DNA of 64,000 nt from Streptomyces sp. D2-8 (lineage in GTDB: Bacteria > Actinomycetota > Actinomycetes > Streptomycetales > Streptomycetaceae): positions 146,902 to 210,901 of the forward strand of contig NZ_JAAHBP010000021.1 of the NCBI RefSeq assembly GCF_023184515.1, given 5' to 3'. Of this stretch, positions 1 to 12,238 are shown one piece after another (position 1 is the stretch's first letter; the number at the start of each line of letters is the position of its first letter). The translations under genes and the position numbers were made by a program. The notes under the pieces are model-generated. The model was not told the origin of the DNA and ran no database searches. It was given only the letters and a program-made list of their open reading frames with translations.

Positions 1-879
1 GTCGTGCGCGAGCGGGACGGTGATGACCGGGCAGTGTGCGTGGTGCAGTACGCCGTGGCTGACGGAGCCCAGCAGCATGCCGGCGAAGCCGCCGTGGCCG
101 CGGGTACCCACGACCAGGCCGAGGGCGTGTTCGGACGCCTTGACGAGGACCTGAACCGGGTGGCCCCGCACGACCTCGTGGTGCAGTTCCACCTCCGGAT
201 GGGCGGCGGTACGTCCGGCCACCGTCTCCGACAGAAGCCGGCGGCACTCCTGGACGGCCGCGTCCTCGTCCAGGACGCCGAGGGGCGGCGCGTGCCACAC
301 GTACAGGGCGCGCAGGACCGCGCCGCGCAGGGAGGCCTCCTCGAAGGCGAAGTCGACCGCGGCGGCGGACCGAGGGCTGCCGTCGACCCCGACCACGAAG
401 TACGGCGGCTGCTGGGTGATGTGCTCCGACTCCGGTACGACCACCACGGGGCAGGGTGCGTGGGCGACGAGCGGCAGGGCGACGGCGGCGGAGGTGAACA
501 TCTCCTGGAGAGCACTCAGATGCCAGGAACCGAGCACGATCTCCGTGGCGCGCTGGGCCTGCTCGCGCAGCACCCACGCCGGATGCCCCTCCGCCAGCAG
601 CCCGGACACCCGCACCCGCGGATGCCGGGACTCGACGAAGGCCACCGCCTCCTTCAGCACGCGGTCCCCCGTCGCATGCAGCGCTTCGTTCCACTCCTCC
701 CACGACGGCCGCCCGCCCGTCGGCCGGTATCCACGCGTCGGTACGTTCTGCGCGAGGACCAGCAGCAGGGGCAGGCGGCGCCGGTCCGCCTCGTCGGCGG
801 CCCAGGCGAGCGCCATGCGTCTCCCCGGGTCGGGGTCGACACCGGCCACGATCGGGTTGCCTGCTCGTGTGTGCGTCAT
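1..879 (-). CDS. Universal stress protein, tandem UspA domains (stop codon outside window)
   Basis: 293 codons are visible and the stop lies just beyond the left edge, so the protein is nearly complete. There are two UspA domains. Domain 1 opens with IVAGVDPDPGRRMALAWAADE and domain 2 with YFVVGVDGSPRSAAAVDFA. The second ends in VVGTRGHGGFAGMLLGSVSH, the canonical G-2x-G-9x-G-S ATP-binding motif. Tandem USPs of this size are abundant in the mycobacterial DosR regulon (Rv1996, Rv2005c, Rv2623), where they bind ATP and act in persistence. The ATG at 879 overlaps the stop of the upstream flavodoxin gene in an ATGA, so the two are probably translated together. Stress-related role is inferred from family and context. 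Confidence 0.93.
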   Translation of the reverse strand, partial: MTHTRAGNPIVAGVDPDPGRRMALAWAADEADRRRLPLLLVLAQNVPTRGYRPTGGRPSWEEWNEALHATGDRVLKEAVAFVESRHPRVRVSGLLAEGHPAWVLREQAQRATEIVLGSWHLSALQEMFTSAAVALPLVAHAPCPVVVVPESEHITQQPPYFVVGVDGSPRSAAAVDFAFEEASLRGAVLRALYVWHAPPLGVLDEDAAVQECRRLLSETVAGRTAAHPEVELHHEVVRGHPVQVLVKASEHALGLVVGTRGHGGFAGMLLGSVSHGVLHHAHCPVITVPLAHD

Positions 880-1391
880 GGCCGACTCCCGGGTTGTTCT
901 CTCGACAGCTCCCCGGCCACCGTCGTCGCCCAGGCGGCGATCTGCTCGAAGTCGCGGAAGTCGCCGCCCTTTCCGGAGTTGACGATCATCCGGGCGATGC
1001 GTCCCTTGACCTTTCCCTCCAGGCGTCCGCCGAAGGTGATGTGACCGCGGGCATCGAGACGGTCCGCGACCCGCCGCACGCCGGGCGCCGGCGGAATCTC
1101 CCGCTCGGACGCCGAGGGGTCCAGAGGCCCGCTGCTGAACAGCCACACGGGACGCTCCGTCAGGGCCCTGCGGTGATGCCGGGCGAAGCGGCGGGCGTCG
1201 CGCTGCCAGCGGCCCCCGTACAGTCCGCCGCCGAGTACGACGGCATCGTACGGCGTGACGTCCGGGACGCTGGCCGCCGAACGCACCGCCACCGTCAGCC
1301 CCTCCTCGGTCAGCACCTCACCGATGCGCTCGGCGATCTCGGCCGTCGAGCCGTTGGTCGATCCGTAAGCGACCAGCACTGTCTCCGTCAT
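876..1391 (-). CDS. Flavodoxin-domain protein (HemG-like)
   Basis: 171 aa single-domain flavodoxin. The N-terminus carries the FMN phosphate-binding loop, VLVAYGSTNGSTAEIAERIG, followed by DAVVLGGGLYGGRW and WLFSSGPLD, as in the flavodoxin/menaquinone-dependent protoporphyrinogen oxidase (HemG-like) family. It is probably a cytosolic electron carrier or FMN oxidoreductase. The gene sits 15 bases after a CBS-BON gene and overlaps the following USP gene by four bases, so the three look like one leftward operon. Substrate cannot be read from the sequence. Confidence 0.85.
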   Translation of the reverse strand: MTETVLVAYGSTNGSTAEIAERIGEVLTEEGLTVAVRSAASVPDVTPYDAVVLGGGLYGGRWQRDARRFARHHRRALTERPVWLFSSGPLDPSASEREIPPAPGVRRVADRLDARGHITFGGRLEGKVKGRIARMIVNSGKGGDFRDFEQIAAWATTVAGELSREQPGSRP

Positions 1392-1406
1392 GGTCGGTGT
1401 ACCTCC

Positions 1407-2150
1407 TCACGGCCTGCGCGGCCAGGTGTCGGCAATCCCGTGCAAGGCCCGCTCGTCCGGCCGCAGCCTGGAGTCGTCGAAGCGATGGGTGAGGTGGTCG
1501 ACGACCGCGACCACACCGTCCATCTCACGGCACATGAGCACGGCCGACCTGGCCTCGCTGCGCCGCTCCAGCCGGCCGGTCAGCGTCACCACGCCCTCAT
1601 GGACGTCCACGTCGACGGTGCGTGGTGTCAGCGACAGAGCCCGCCCCAGCACCTCGTCCACGACGGCGGTGCGGATCTCCGCATCGGGGCGCAGGAAGAC
1701 CCGGAGCAGGTCGCGGCGCGTGACGATGCCGACGAGCCGTTCCTCGTCGTCCACGACGGGCAGCCGTTCCACCCCGTGGCGTGCCATGACCCGGGCCGCC
1801 TCGACGACGGGCGCGTCGCTGTGGACGGTGACGGCCGGGTGGGACATCAGCCCTCCGGCCGTCCGGGCCCGGGATCGGGCCCGGGATCGGGCCCGGCGGG
1901 CGCGGGCGCCCAGGCCCGGGCGCGGCCGGCGGAAGCGTCGATCCCGCTCCAGCGGGTCGGGAGTCTCGGCTTGCCGGACCATCAGGTCGGTCTCTGAGAT
2001 CACTCCGATGACCTTCTCGTCGTCGTCCACCACGGGCAGGCCGCTGATCCGGTACTCGGCGAGCAGCCGGGCGACCTCCTTGAACGGTGTGCCGTATGCG
2101 GCGCTGACGACGTCGCTCGTCATCAGCGCACCGACCTTGCTGTGTTTCAT
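1407..2150 (-). CDS. CBS-pair plus BON domain protein
   Basis: 247 aa. CBS motif 1 begins VGALMTSDVVSAAYGTPFKE and contains GLPVVDDDEKVIGVISETDL. CBS motif 2 begins MSHPAVTVHSDAPVVEAARV and contains RLPVVDDEERLVGIVTRRDL. A C-terminal BON domain follows (VDVDVHEGVVTLTGRLERRS). CBS pairs sense adenine nucleotides. BON domains usually bind membranes or other partners. The linker is an Arg-rich RARS repeat coded by a 12-bp tandem DNA repeat. Two adjacent ATGs (2153 and 2150) follow GGAGG; the second has the better spacing. It heads a leftward operon with flavodoxin and USP genes and is divergent from ppdK. This is one of four CBS-BON proteins in the window. Confidence 0.9.
   Translation of the reverse strand: MKHSKVGALMTSDVVSAAYGTPFKEVARLLAEYRISGLPVVDDDEKVIGVISETDLMVRQAETPDPLERDRRFRRPRPGLGARARRARSRARSRARTAGGLMSHPAVTVHSDAPVVEAARVMARHGVERLPVVDDEERLVGIVTRRDLLRVFLRPDAEIRTAVVDEVLGRALSLTPRTVDVDVHEGVVTLTGRLERRSEARSAVLMCREMDGVVAVVDHLTHRFDDSRLRPDERALHGIADTWPRRP
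1865..1896. repeat. 12-bp tandem repeat GGGCCCGGGATC, about 2.7 copies
   Basis: The unit GGGCCCGGGATC occurs at 1865-1876 and 1877-1888, then partially at 1889-1896. Each unit contains a GGGCCC palindrome. It lies in frame inside the CBS-BON gene and encodes the R-A-R-S linker repeat, so copy-number change would lengthen the linker by four residues without breaking the frame. Confidence 0.85.
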
Positions 2151-2153
2151 CAT

Positions 2154-2636
2154 CCTCCGCCTTCCCTCAGGAGCGCGCGGGCGCGTGCCGACTCGGCGGA
2201 ACCCGCGCAGACAGGGGCCGTGGGCCTTTCGCCGGCAGGTCGTACGTTCAGCGTCCGCCTCGCAAGCGCCTGATTCGATGGGCCGGCCGGGCACGCCAGG
2301 GGCCGGGTGGTCCCGGGTTTCCGGGGCGCACGCGGGCTGTCCGTGATCATCGAGAGGTCGGGGCTCCCGGGCCGGAAGTTCCTCCCGGCGGGCCGAGCGG
2401 CCTGTGCCGGCGACGGCCCCATGCCACCCCACCCGTGCAGGGGCCGGATGGGCCCGGACGAGGGCCCGGTGGCCCCTCTGCGCGCGGAGGGGCCGCGCGC
2501 GACCCTGGGAGGGAGAAGCACGCCGAGCGCAGGGAGTGCATCGGATCTTCGCTGTCCTCGCTCCTTGCCGGAGTCGCCGGGTCCGCGGACGGCCCCGGTG
2601 CTGTCGTTCCTGCGCGACTGAGAGGCCGGAGCCGAG
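2154..2636. promoter_or_regulatory. Divergent control region between CBS-BON gene and ppdK
   Basis: This 483-base stretch has no credible gene on either strand and separates divergent starts. It contains a DosR-box-like dyad near 2212 and a hairpin at 2471-2494 (GGCCCCTC, loop TGCGCGCG, GAGGGGCC) about 140 bases before ppdK. The ppdK ribosome site is a GGAG seven bases before the ATG. Promoter hexamers could not be assigned with confidence. Confidence 0.5.
2212..2229. promoter_or_regulatory. Candidate DosR-like operator (weak)
   Basis: CAGGGGCCGTGGGCCTTT resembles the better dyad at 18078 (CAGGGACC....GGCCCC), sharing CAGGGRCC and GGCC. It matches the mycobacterial DosR consensus only partly. 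It lies 62 bases upstream of the CBS-BON start and 408 bases upstream of ppdK. This is pattern matching only; no intact regulator gene is in the window. Confidence 0.25.
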
Positions 2637-5321
<2,685 letters not shown>

Positions 5322-5323
5322 GC

Positions 5324-5342
5324 GAGAAGGCGGCCGCCTCTC
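5324..5342. terminator. Short palindrome between convergent genes
   Basis: GAGAAGGCGGCCGCCTCTC is self-complementary apart from one bulged A. It lies between the ppdK stop (5321) and the nitroreductase stop (5341), where a bidirectional terminator would be expected. The lack of a loop and of a T-run makes the call tentative. Confidence 0.35.
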
Positions 5343-6330
5343 AGTCGATGTCGAGCACGTCGCGCACGGGGCGTCGCGGCGTCGCGGGACCTTCGGGGCC
5401 GTATCCGAGGCGGACCAGGATCTGGACGTAGGCCATCGCCGTCAGGGGGTCCCGTGCCAGCCAGCGCAGGTCGCGTGACTCCAGGGCATGGGAAGTGAGG
5501 GACGTGGCCAGGCCGTGCAGGGTGGCCAGGAGCAGGACGCGTTCCAGCGCCTGGCCCGCGCTCAGCCAGTCGGCCGGCTGGTCGTCGGCGGTGCCCAGGA
5601 GCGCCAGATGGGGGGTGTGCTCGAAAGCGGCCGTGCCGCGATCGGCCACCGGGCGACGGCCGGCGAAGTCGCGCACGGGGGCTTTGCCGTCCCGCTGACG
5701 TGGGCCGAAAGCGTACGCGGGGATGCCGTCGGTCGCGGTATCCGCGGTGGCGGCGTCGATCCGGGTCCAGCGGGCCACGTCCTCGAAGGCGGTGGGGTCC
5801 AGGGTTTCGCGTCCCTCTGCGTCGTGGGTGAGATCCAGGAGTGTCTCGACGTGCCACGTGGAAGGGAAGGCGAGCTGCGCCCCTTCCCGGCGGGCGGCGT
5901 CACCGAGCTCGGCCTGGATGCCGGCGGGTATCTCCCTTTCGTCGAAGGGAAAGCGGCTGGTGTGACGGCGGTGGATCGCCGGGTACAGCGCGGCGAGCAA
6001 GTCGTCGGGACCGGTGGGGCCGGCCAGCCGCACCGACGCGAGCAGCGTCGGGTCCGCGGGCTCGGGCAGCAGGCGGGTCGTCGGTTCCCAGCCCGCGTGG
6101 GCCGCGGCCACGCGCAGGTTGAACAGGGCGGCACCGCAGCCGAGGTGGAGCGCGCGGTTCGTGGGATCCGACCGAGGCATGGCGCGGTCGAGGTCCGCGC
6201 GCAGGTGGAAGGTGCGGGCACCGGACAGGAAGCGGAACTTCCACGGCTGCGCGTTGTGCATGGACGGAGCGGCTGCGGCGTCCTCGACGAGGGCGGTCAC
6301 GGTCTCGGCGTCGAGCGTGGGCTCTTGCAC
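5341..6330 (-). CDS. Acg-family nitroreductase-like FMN protein
   Basis: 329 aa. The N-terminal PSMHNAQPWKFRFLSGARTF and later GDAVRRE-type surroundings of the nitroreductase fold match the Acg family (Rv2032 of M. tuberculosis, a DosR-regulon member). Acg sequesters FMN and appears to have lost nitroreductase activity, so the enzymatic role here is open. The GTG at 6330 is chosen because GGGAGG lies six bases upstream (6337-6342); an ATG at 6360 is in frame but has no ribosome site. It is the last gene of the leftward acyl-CoA synthetase/PDH/ACP operon, 52 bases after the ACP gene. Confidence 0.88.
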   Translation of the reverse strand: MQEPTLDAETVTALVEDAAAAPSMHNAQPWKFRFLSGARTFHLRADLDRAMPRSDPTNRALHLGCGAALFNLRVAAAHAGWEPTTRLLPEPADPTLLASVRLAGPTGPDDLLAALYPAIHRRHTSRFPFDEREIPAGIQAELGDAARREGAQLAFPSTWHVETLLDLTHDAEGRETLDPTAFEDVARWTRIDAATADTATDGIPAYAFGPRQRDGKAPVRDFAGRRPVADRGTAAFEHTPHLALLGTADDQPADWLSAGQALERVLLLATLHGLATSLTSHALESRDLRWLARDPLTAMAYVQILVRLGYGPEGPATPRRPVRDVLDID

Positions 6331-6382
6331 CTGGCGCCTCCCTTCGGAGTCGAGGACCATTCCGACTGCGGTACGGGCCTGC

Positions 6383-6628
6383 TCACTTCGTGTGGGCGAG
6401 GAGAAACTCGGTGCTCGAGGACAGCGTGGTCAGCTGTGGGGTGTCCTCGTCGTCGATGCGGATGCCGGTGCGCTTGCTGAGTGTCTCGATGAAGCCGAGG
6501 AAGTCCAGCGAGTCCATTTCGAGGGTGTCGCGGAACGGGACGTCGGGCCCGATGCCGGTGAAATCGGCGTCGGGGACGACGCGGGTGATCGATTCCTTGA
6601 CGATGTCCTGTGCTTCGGTACGGTTCAC
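6383..6628 (-). CDS. Acyl carrier protein in a pyruvate dehydrogenase operon
   Basis: 81 aa. The phosphopantetheine site is DTLEMDSLDFLGFIETLSKR with Ser40 in the D-S-L motif, in a four-helix ACP fold of normal length. The GTG at 6628 has GGAGGAG two to three bases upstream and overlaps the E2 stop in a GTGA, so it is coupled to pdhC translation. An ACP inside a 2-oxoacid dehydrogenase operon is unusual. It might receive acyl groups from the upstream acyl-CoA synthetase-like enzyme or from E2, but no ketosynthase or thioesterase is nearby. Family call is firm; partner and acyl group are unknown. Confidence 0.93.
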   Translation of the reverse strand: MNRTEAQDIVKESITRVVPDADFTGIGPDVPFRDTLEMDSLDFLGFIETLSKRTGIRIDDEDTPQLTTLSSSTEFLLAHTK

Positions 6629-8028
6629 AGCTCCTCCGGGTGGTGCAGGAGGCGGTCGACCACGGTCAGGTAGCGGGCTCCGACGGCGCCGTCGGTCGCC
6701 CGGTGGTCCGCGGACAGGGTGGCGGTGACGACGGGGCGTACGCCGAGGAGGCCGTCCACGGCACACGGCCGGTCCGTGACGCGTCCGAAGCCGACCAGGG
6801 CCACCTGGGGCGGGTAGATGACACCGAAGACGGCTTCCACGCCCTGATCACCGAGATCGGTGACCGTGAGGGTCGAGCCGGACACCTCCGAGCTGCGGAG
6901 CCTGCCGGTGCGGGCGCGGGTGACCAGGTCCTTCAGAGAGGCCATCAGCTGGGGGAGCGGGAGCGTGTCGGCGTCGCGCAGGGCGGGGGCGACGAGCCCG
7001 CCGCCCCGCAGCGACACGGCCACGCCGAGATGGACGCCGTCGCCCGCCTCGAAGCGGTCGTCGGTCCAGAAGCCGTTGAGCTCGGGGACCTCCCGGGCCG
7101 CGAGGGCCGCGGCCTTCAGGAGCAGGGCCGCGGGCAGCAACCGCTCGCCGACCGGGCTCTGCCGGTTGTGCTCGTGCAGCCATTCCATGGCGTCGGCCAG
7201 GTCGACGGTCGTGGACAGGTAGTAGTGCGGGATGTCCCGGTTGGCGCGGGCCATCAGTCCGGCGATCGCCCGGCGCATCGTGTCCGTGTGGTCCGCCGAG
7301 GGCCGCACCGGGGCGGTGACCTGCGGCTCGGGCGCGGCCGTGGGTGCCGGTCGCGAGGCCGCTTCGCGCACGTCAGTGGCGCGGACAGCGCCGTCCTTGC
7401 CGGTCCCCGTCACCTCGGTCAGGTCGACGTCCAGTTCGCCGGCGAGCCGGCGGGCGAGCGGGGAGGCTCGTCGCCGTGAGGGCCGAGCGGCAGCGGCTGC
7501 CCGTTCGATGTCGGTCCGAGTGACGCGCCCTCCGGGCCCCGACCCTTCGAGCCTCTCCAGTTCGATGCCGCTGTATTCGGCGAGGTGCCGGAGCAGGGGG
7601 CCCGCTTCGACGTGCCCACGCTCAGGGGCAGCCGGCGGCCCGGCGGTGGGTTCCGGCCGGGCGGGAGCGGGCGCGCGGTGTGACGCCCGCGGGGCCGGTT
7701 GCTTCGCCTCGGCCTCTTCGGGCAGGCGGAGTTTCTCTCGCTTCCCGGGCTTCTCCGCCTTCCGGGGCCCCTCCGCTGTGCGGGGCTTCTCCGCAGCCGG
7801 CTCGATCAGCGCGAGCGCCGTGCCGACCGGCACCGTCGTACCGGGCTCGACCAGCAGCTTCCCGATCGTCCCGGTCTCGAAGCACTCCACCTCGATCGTG
7901 GCCTTGGCGGTCTCCACGACGGCGACCGGATCGCCCTTGTGGACCTGGTCGCCGGGGTGGATCAGCCATTCCTGGAGCATGCCCTCGTCCATGTCGGCGC
8001 CCAGGGACGGCATGGTGAACTCGGCCAT
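6625..8028 (-). CDS. pdhC: Dihydrolipoamide acyltransferase (E2) with two E3/E1-binding domains
   Basis: 467 aa. A lipoyl domain (about residues 2-75) has the lipoylated Lys42 in VVETAKATIEV. After an Ala/Pro/Lys-rich linker come two peripheral-subunit-binding-like domains in tandem, LAEYSGIELERLEGSGPGGR and LARRLAGELDVDLTEVTGTG, where one is usual. The C-terminal acyltransferase domain carries the catalytic DHRATDG motif. With E1alpha and E1beta it forms the core of a 2-oxoacid (probably pyruvate) dehydrogenase giving acetyl-CoA. No E3 (lipoamide dehydrogenase) gene is in the window. The start ATG lies two bases before the E1beta stop codon region. Confidence 0.94.
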   Translation of the reverse strand: MAEFTMPSLGADMDEGMLQEWLIHPGDQVHKGDPVAVVETAKATIEVECFETGTIGKLLVEPGTTVPVGTALALIEPAAEKPRTAEGPRKAEKPGKREKLRLPEEAEAKQPAPRASHRAPAPARPEPTAGPPAAPERGHVEAGPLLRHLAEYSGIELERLEGSGPGGRVTRTDIERAAAAARPSRRRASPLARRLAGELDVDLTEVTGTGKDGAVRATDVREAASRPAPTAAPEPQVTAPVRPSADHTDTMRRAIAGLMARANRDIPHYYLSTTVDLADAMEWLHEHNRQSPVGERLLPAALLLKAAALAAREVPELNGFWTDDRFEAGDGVHLGVAVSLRGGGLVAPALRDADTLPLPQLMASLKDLVTRARTGRLRSSEVSGSTLTVTDLGDQGVEAVFGVIYPPQVALVGFGRVTDRPCAVDGLLGVRPVVTATLSADHRATDGAVGARYLTVVDRLLHHPEEL

Positions 8029-8030
8029 GG

Positions 8031-9026
8031 TCAGCCCACCGCCCGGTGCGCCGCCGCGACGATGTCGGCGGTCTGGGGCAGGGCGGCCTCCTCCAGCCGC
8101 CGGGCGTACGGGATGGGAACCTCCGCACTGCACACCCGCTCCACCGGGGCGTCCAGTTCGTAGAAGGACTCCTCGGCGATGCGTGCGGAGATCTCCGCGG
8201 CGAGGCTGCCGGTGCGCCAGGCTTCGTCGATGACCACGGCGCGGTGCGTGCCGGCCACGGTGGCGGTGATGGCGTCGTTGTCGAGAGGGCGCAGGGTGCG
8301 CAGGTCGACGACCTCGGCGCTGATGCCCTCGGTGGACAGCTCGTCCGCTGCCGCGAGCGCTTTCGGGAGTGAACCGCCGTAGGTGATCAGGGAGATGTCC
8401 GTGCCGGGCCGGCGGACCGCGGCGTGATCGATGTCCCCGGGCGCGGCGGGCGCGGAGAGTTCACCGGAGGCGTTGTAGAGACTTCCGTGCTCGAAGACCA
8501 GTACCGGGTCGGGGTCGGCGAGTGCCGGGGCGAGCATGTGGCGGGCGTCCTCGACGGTCGCCGGCGCGAGGACGCGGATGCCCGGGATGTGTGCGTACCA
8601 GCCCTCCAGGCTGTGGGAGTGCTGGGCGGCGAGCTGCCGCCCCGCGCCCGTGGTCATACGGATCACCAGGGGGACGGGGAGCTGACCGCCCGACATGTGC
8701 AGCAGGGTGGCGGCGTTGTTGAGGATCTGGTCGAGGGCGAGCAGGCTGAAGTTGACGGTCATGATCTCGACGATCGGCCGCATCCCGGCGAGGGCGGCGC
8801 CGATGCCCGCGCCCACGAACGCGGACTCCGACAGCGGTGTGTCGCGGACCCGTTCGGGCCCGAACTCCTCCAGCAGGCCGAGGCTGACGCCGAAGCATCC
8901 GCCGTAGCGGCCCACGTCCTCGCCCATCAGGAAGACGCGGTCGTCGGCGCTCAGGGCGTCTCTCAACGCCTCGCGCATCGCCTCCCGATAGGTCGTCTTC
9001 GCCGTCTGAGGCTGCGCTGTGCTCAT
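8031..9026 (-). CDS. pdhB: Pyruvate dehydrogenase E1 component, beta subunit
   Basis: 331 aa, normal length. It shows the transketolase-like pyrimidine domain (VFLMGEDVGRYGGCFGVSLG, DTPLSESAFVGAGIGAALAG) and the C-terminal transketolase domain (DISLITYGGSLPKALAAADE, VDLRTLRPLDNDAI). E1beta pairs with E1alpha to decarboxylate a 2-oxoacid on thiamine diphosphate. The ATG at 9026 has GAGG five bases upstream and follows the E1alpha stop by seven bases. The short, PDH-type sequence fits pyruvate; acetoin or branched-chain substrates cannot be excluded. Confidence 0.94.
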   Translation of the reverse strand: MSTAQPQTAKTTYREAMREALRDALSADDRVFLMGEDVGRYGGCFGVSLGLLEEFGPERVRDTPLSESAFVGAGIGAALAGMRPIVEIMTVNFSLLALDQILNNAATLLHMSGGQLPVPLVIRMTTGAGRQLAAQHSHSLEGWYAHIPGIRVLAPATVEDARHMLAPALADPDPVLVFEHGSLYNASGELSAPAAPGDIDHAAVRRPGTDISLITYGGSLPKALAAADELSTEGISAEVVDLRTLRPLDNDAITATVAGTHRAVVIDEAWRTGSLAAEISARIAEESFYELDAPVERVCSAEVPIPYARRLEEAALPQTADIVAAAHRAVG

Positions 9027-9033
9027 GGTCGCC

Positions 9034-10118
9034 TCACCCCGCCGGGGCGCTGGTGACGTGGCGGAGCAGGTCCTCGACCGGCTCCTCCGGTGCCTGTTCA
9101 GCCGCTTCGACGGCGTCGTCGATCTCGTGGGTGGCGCGCTGCTCGATCCCGGCGAGTTCTTCGTCGCCCAGTTCACCGTTCTCGCGCAAGCGGGCCATGA
9201 GCTGGTCGATCGGGTCCCGGGCCTTCCACCGGTCGATCTCCGCCTTGTCCCGGTAGCGGTCGGGGTCGTACATGGAGTGGGCGCGGAAGCGGTAGGTGCG
9301 CGCTTCGACGAAGTGCGGGCCCGCCCCGGCCCGGATGGCTTCGGTGGCCCGGCGGGCGGCGTGCTCGACGGCCTCGACGTCCATGCCGTCGACGGCCCAG
9401 GCGACCATGCCGTACGAGGCGGCGCGCAGCGCGAGGTCGGTCTGAGCCTCATGCCGTTCGAGAGCTGTGCCCATGGCGTAGAGGTTGTTCTCGCAGATGA
9501 GCAGGAGCGGCAGGTTCCACAGGACGGCGAGGTTGGCCGTCTCGTGGAACTCGCCCTCGGCGAAGGCGCCGTCACCGAAGAAGCAGCAGGTGACGCGGTG
9601 CTGTCCGCGCATGCGGTCGGCGAGGGCCAGTCCGGCGGCCAGGGGGAGACCACCGGCGACGATCGCGTTGCCACCGTAGAAGCGGTGGCTGGCGTCGAAC
9701 AGGTGCATGGAGCCGCCGCGGCCCCCGCTGCACCCGGTCGTCCTGCCGAACATCTCGGCCATGACGGCCTCGGCGGGGATGCCCCGAGCGAGTGCGTGAC
9801 CGTGCTCGCGGTACGTGGAGACCACCGCGTCCTCGGGGGTCAGGGCTTCGTTGACGCCGACGGCGACGGCCTCCTCTCCGATGTAGAGGTGGACGAAGCC
9901 GCGGATCCGCGCCGCGCTGTACAGCTCGACGCATCGCTCCTCGAAGCGGCGGATGCGCAGCATGGACTCCAGCAGGTCCATCCTGTGCAGGGCGGGTTCG
10001 GCAGCAGGACCTGCTGCCCGCCCGCCCCTCGCTTGCCTCGGCGTGGCCTTTTTCGCGTTCTTCCCGGGAGGCTTCGGGGTTCCTGGGGCCTTCTTGGTGC
10101 GGGTGTTGCGGGCCACGC

Positions 10119-10122
<4 letters not shown>
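9034..10122 (-). CDS. pdhA: Pyruvate dehydrogenase E1 component, alpha subunit
   Basis: 362 aa. The thiamine diphosphate motif is GDGAFAEGEFHETANLAVLW running into ICENN. FVHLYIGEEAVAVGVNEAL and TGCSGGRGGSMHLFD are typical of PDH and acetoin dehydrogenase E1alpha. The first 45 residues are a Lys/Arg/Pro/Ala-rich extension not seen in most homologues and probably disordered. The start is supported by GGAGGG six bases upstream, so the extension is likely real. The ATG overlaps the acyl-CoA synthetase stop in an ATGA. Confidence 0.94.
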
Positions 10123-11909
<1,787 letters not shown>

Positions 11910-11995
11910 GGGCGTTCCTTCCGACGCCTGCCCCACTCCAGAGTCCCCCAGCCCGGGCCGGGTCGCACCGCGGGCCCATGCCGCCCGGGCACAGG

Positions 11996-12015
11996 TCGGG
12001 ACTTTTCGGGTCGGC
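11996..12015. promoter_or_regulatory. DosR-like half-site
   Basis: GTCGGGACTTTTCGGGTCGG matches positions 2-11 of the mycobacterial DosR consensus (T-S-G-G-G-A-C-T-W-W) completely; the other half does not match. It lies about 87 bases upstream of the acyl-CoA synthetase start. Confidence 0.3.
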
Positions 12016-12154
12016 ATCCACGGGTGGAGCCGAGGGCCGCCCGCTTCTCGCGGATCCGGATTGCGTGGTGCGCGGTTTCTCTCCGCTTCGCCGCATCCCA
12101 TTTCAGATGCCCTCGGCTCACTTCCATAGCACCACGACCCGCCGATGTGCAGTA

Positions 12155-12168
12155 GGGCCGAACGGCCC
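12155..12168. promoter_or_regulatory. Perfect palindrome GGGCCG-AA-CGGCCC, candidate operator
   Basis: The arms are exact 6-bp inverted repeats separated by two bases. The right half (AACGGCCC) recurs at 50169-50183 upstream of the formate dehydrogenase operon. In both cases the element is about 245 bases from the first start codon. It resembles the GGGACC..GGCCCC dyad at 18078. Confidence 0.35.
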
Positions 12169-12238
12169 AGGCCGCGCAGCCGACTGGGCCATTCGTTGCA
12201 GCACACCCGGGACGCCCGGACGCCCGGACGCGCAACCG

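Larger units (their letters stand above)
11910..12238. promoter_or_regulatory. Upstream region of the acyl-CoA synthetase/PDH operon
   Basis: 329 bases with no gene, between the operon start and the 3' end of the FAD monooxygenase gene. It holds two DosR-box-like elements (11996-12015 and 12155-12168). At its right end, around 12207-12230, is a short direct repeat with unit CGGACGCCC. Promoter hexamers were not assigned. Confidence 0.5.

Noticed and set aside
5341..6360. ATG at 6360 as the start of the Acg-like gene
   Set aside because: No ribosome site precedes it, while the GTG at 6330 has GGGAGG at ideal spacing.
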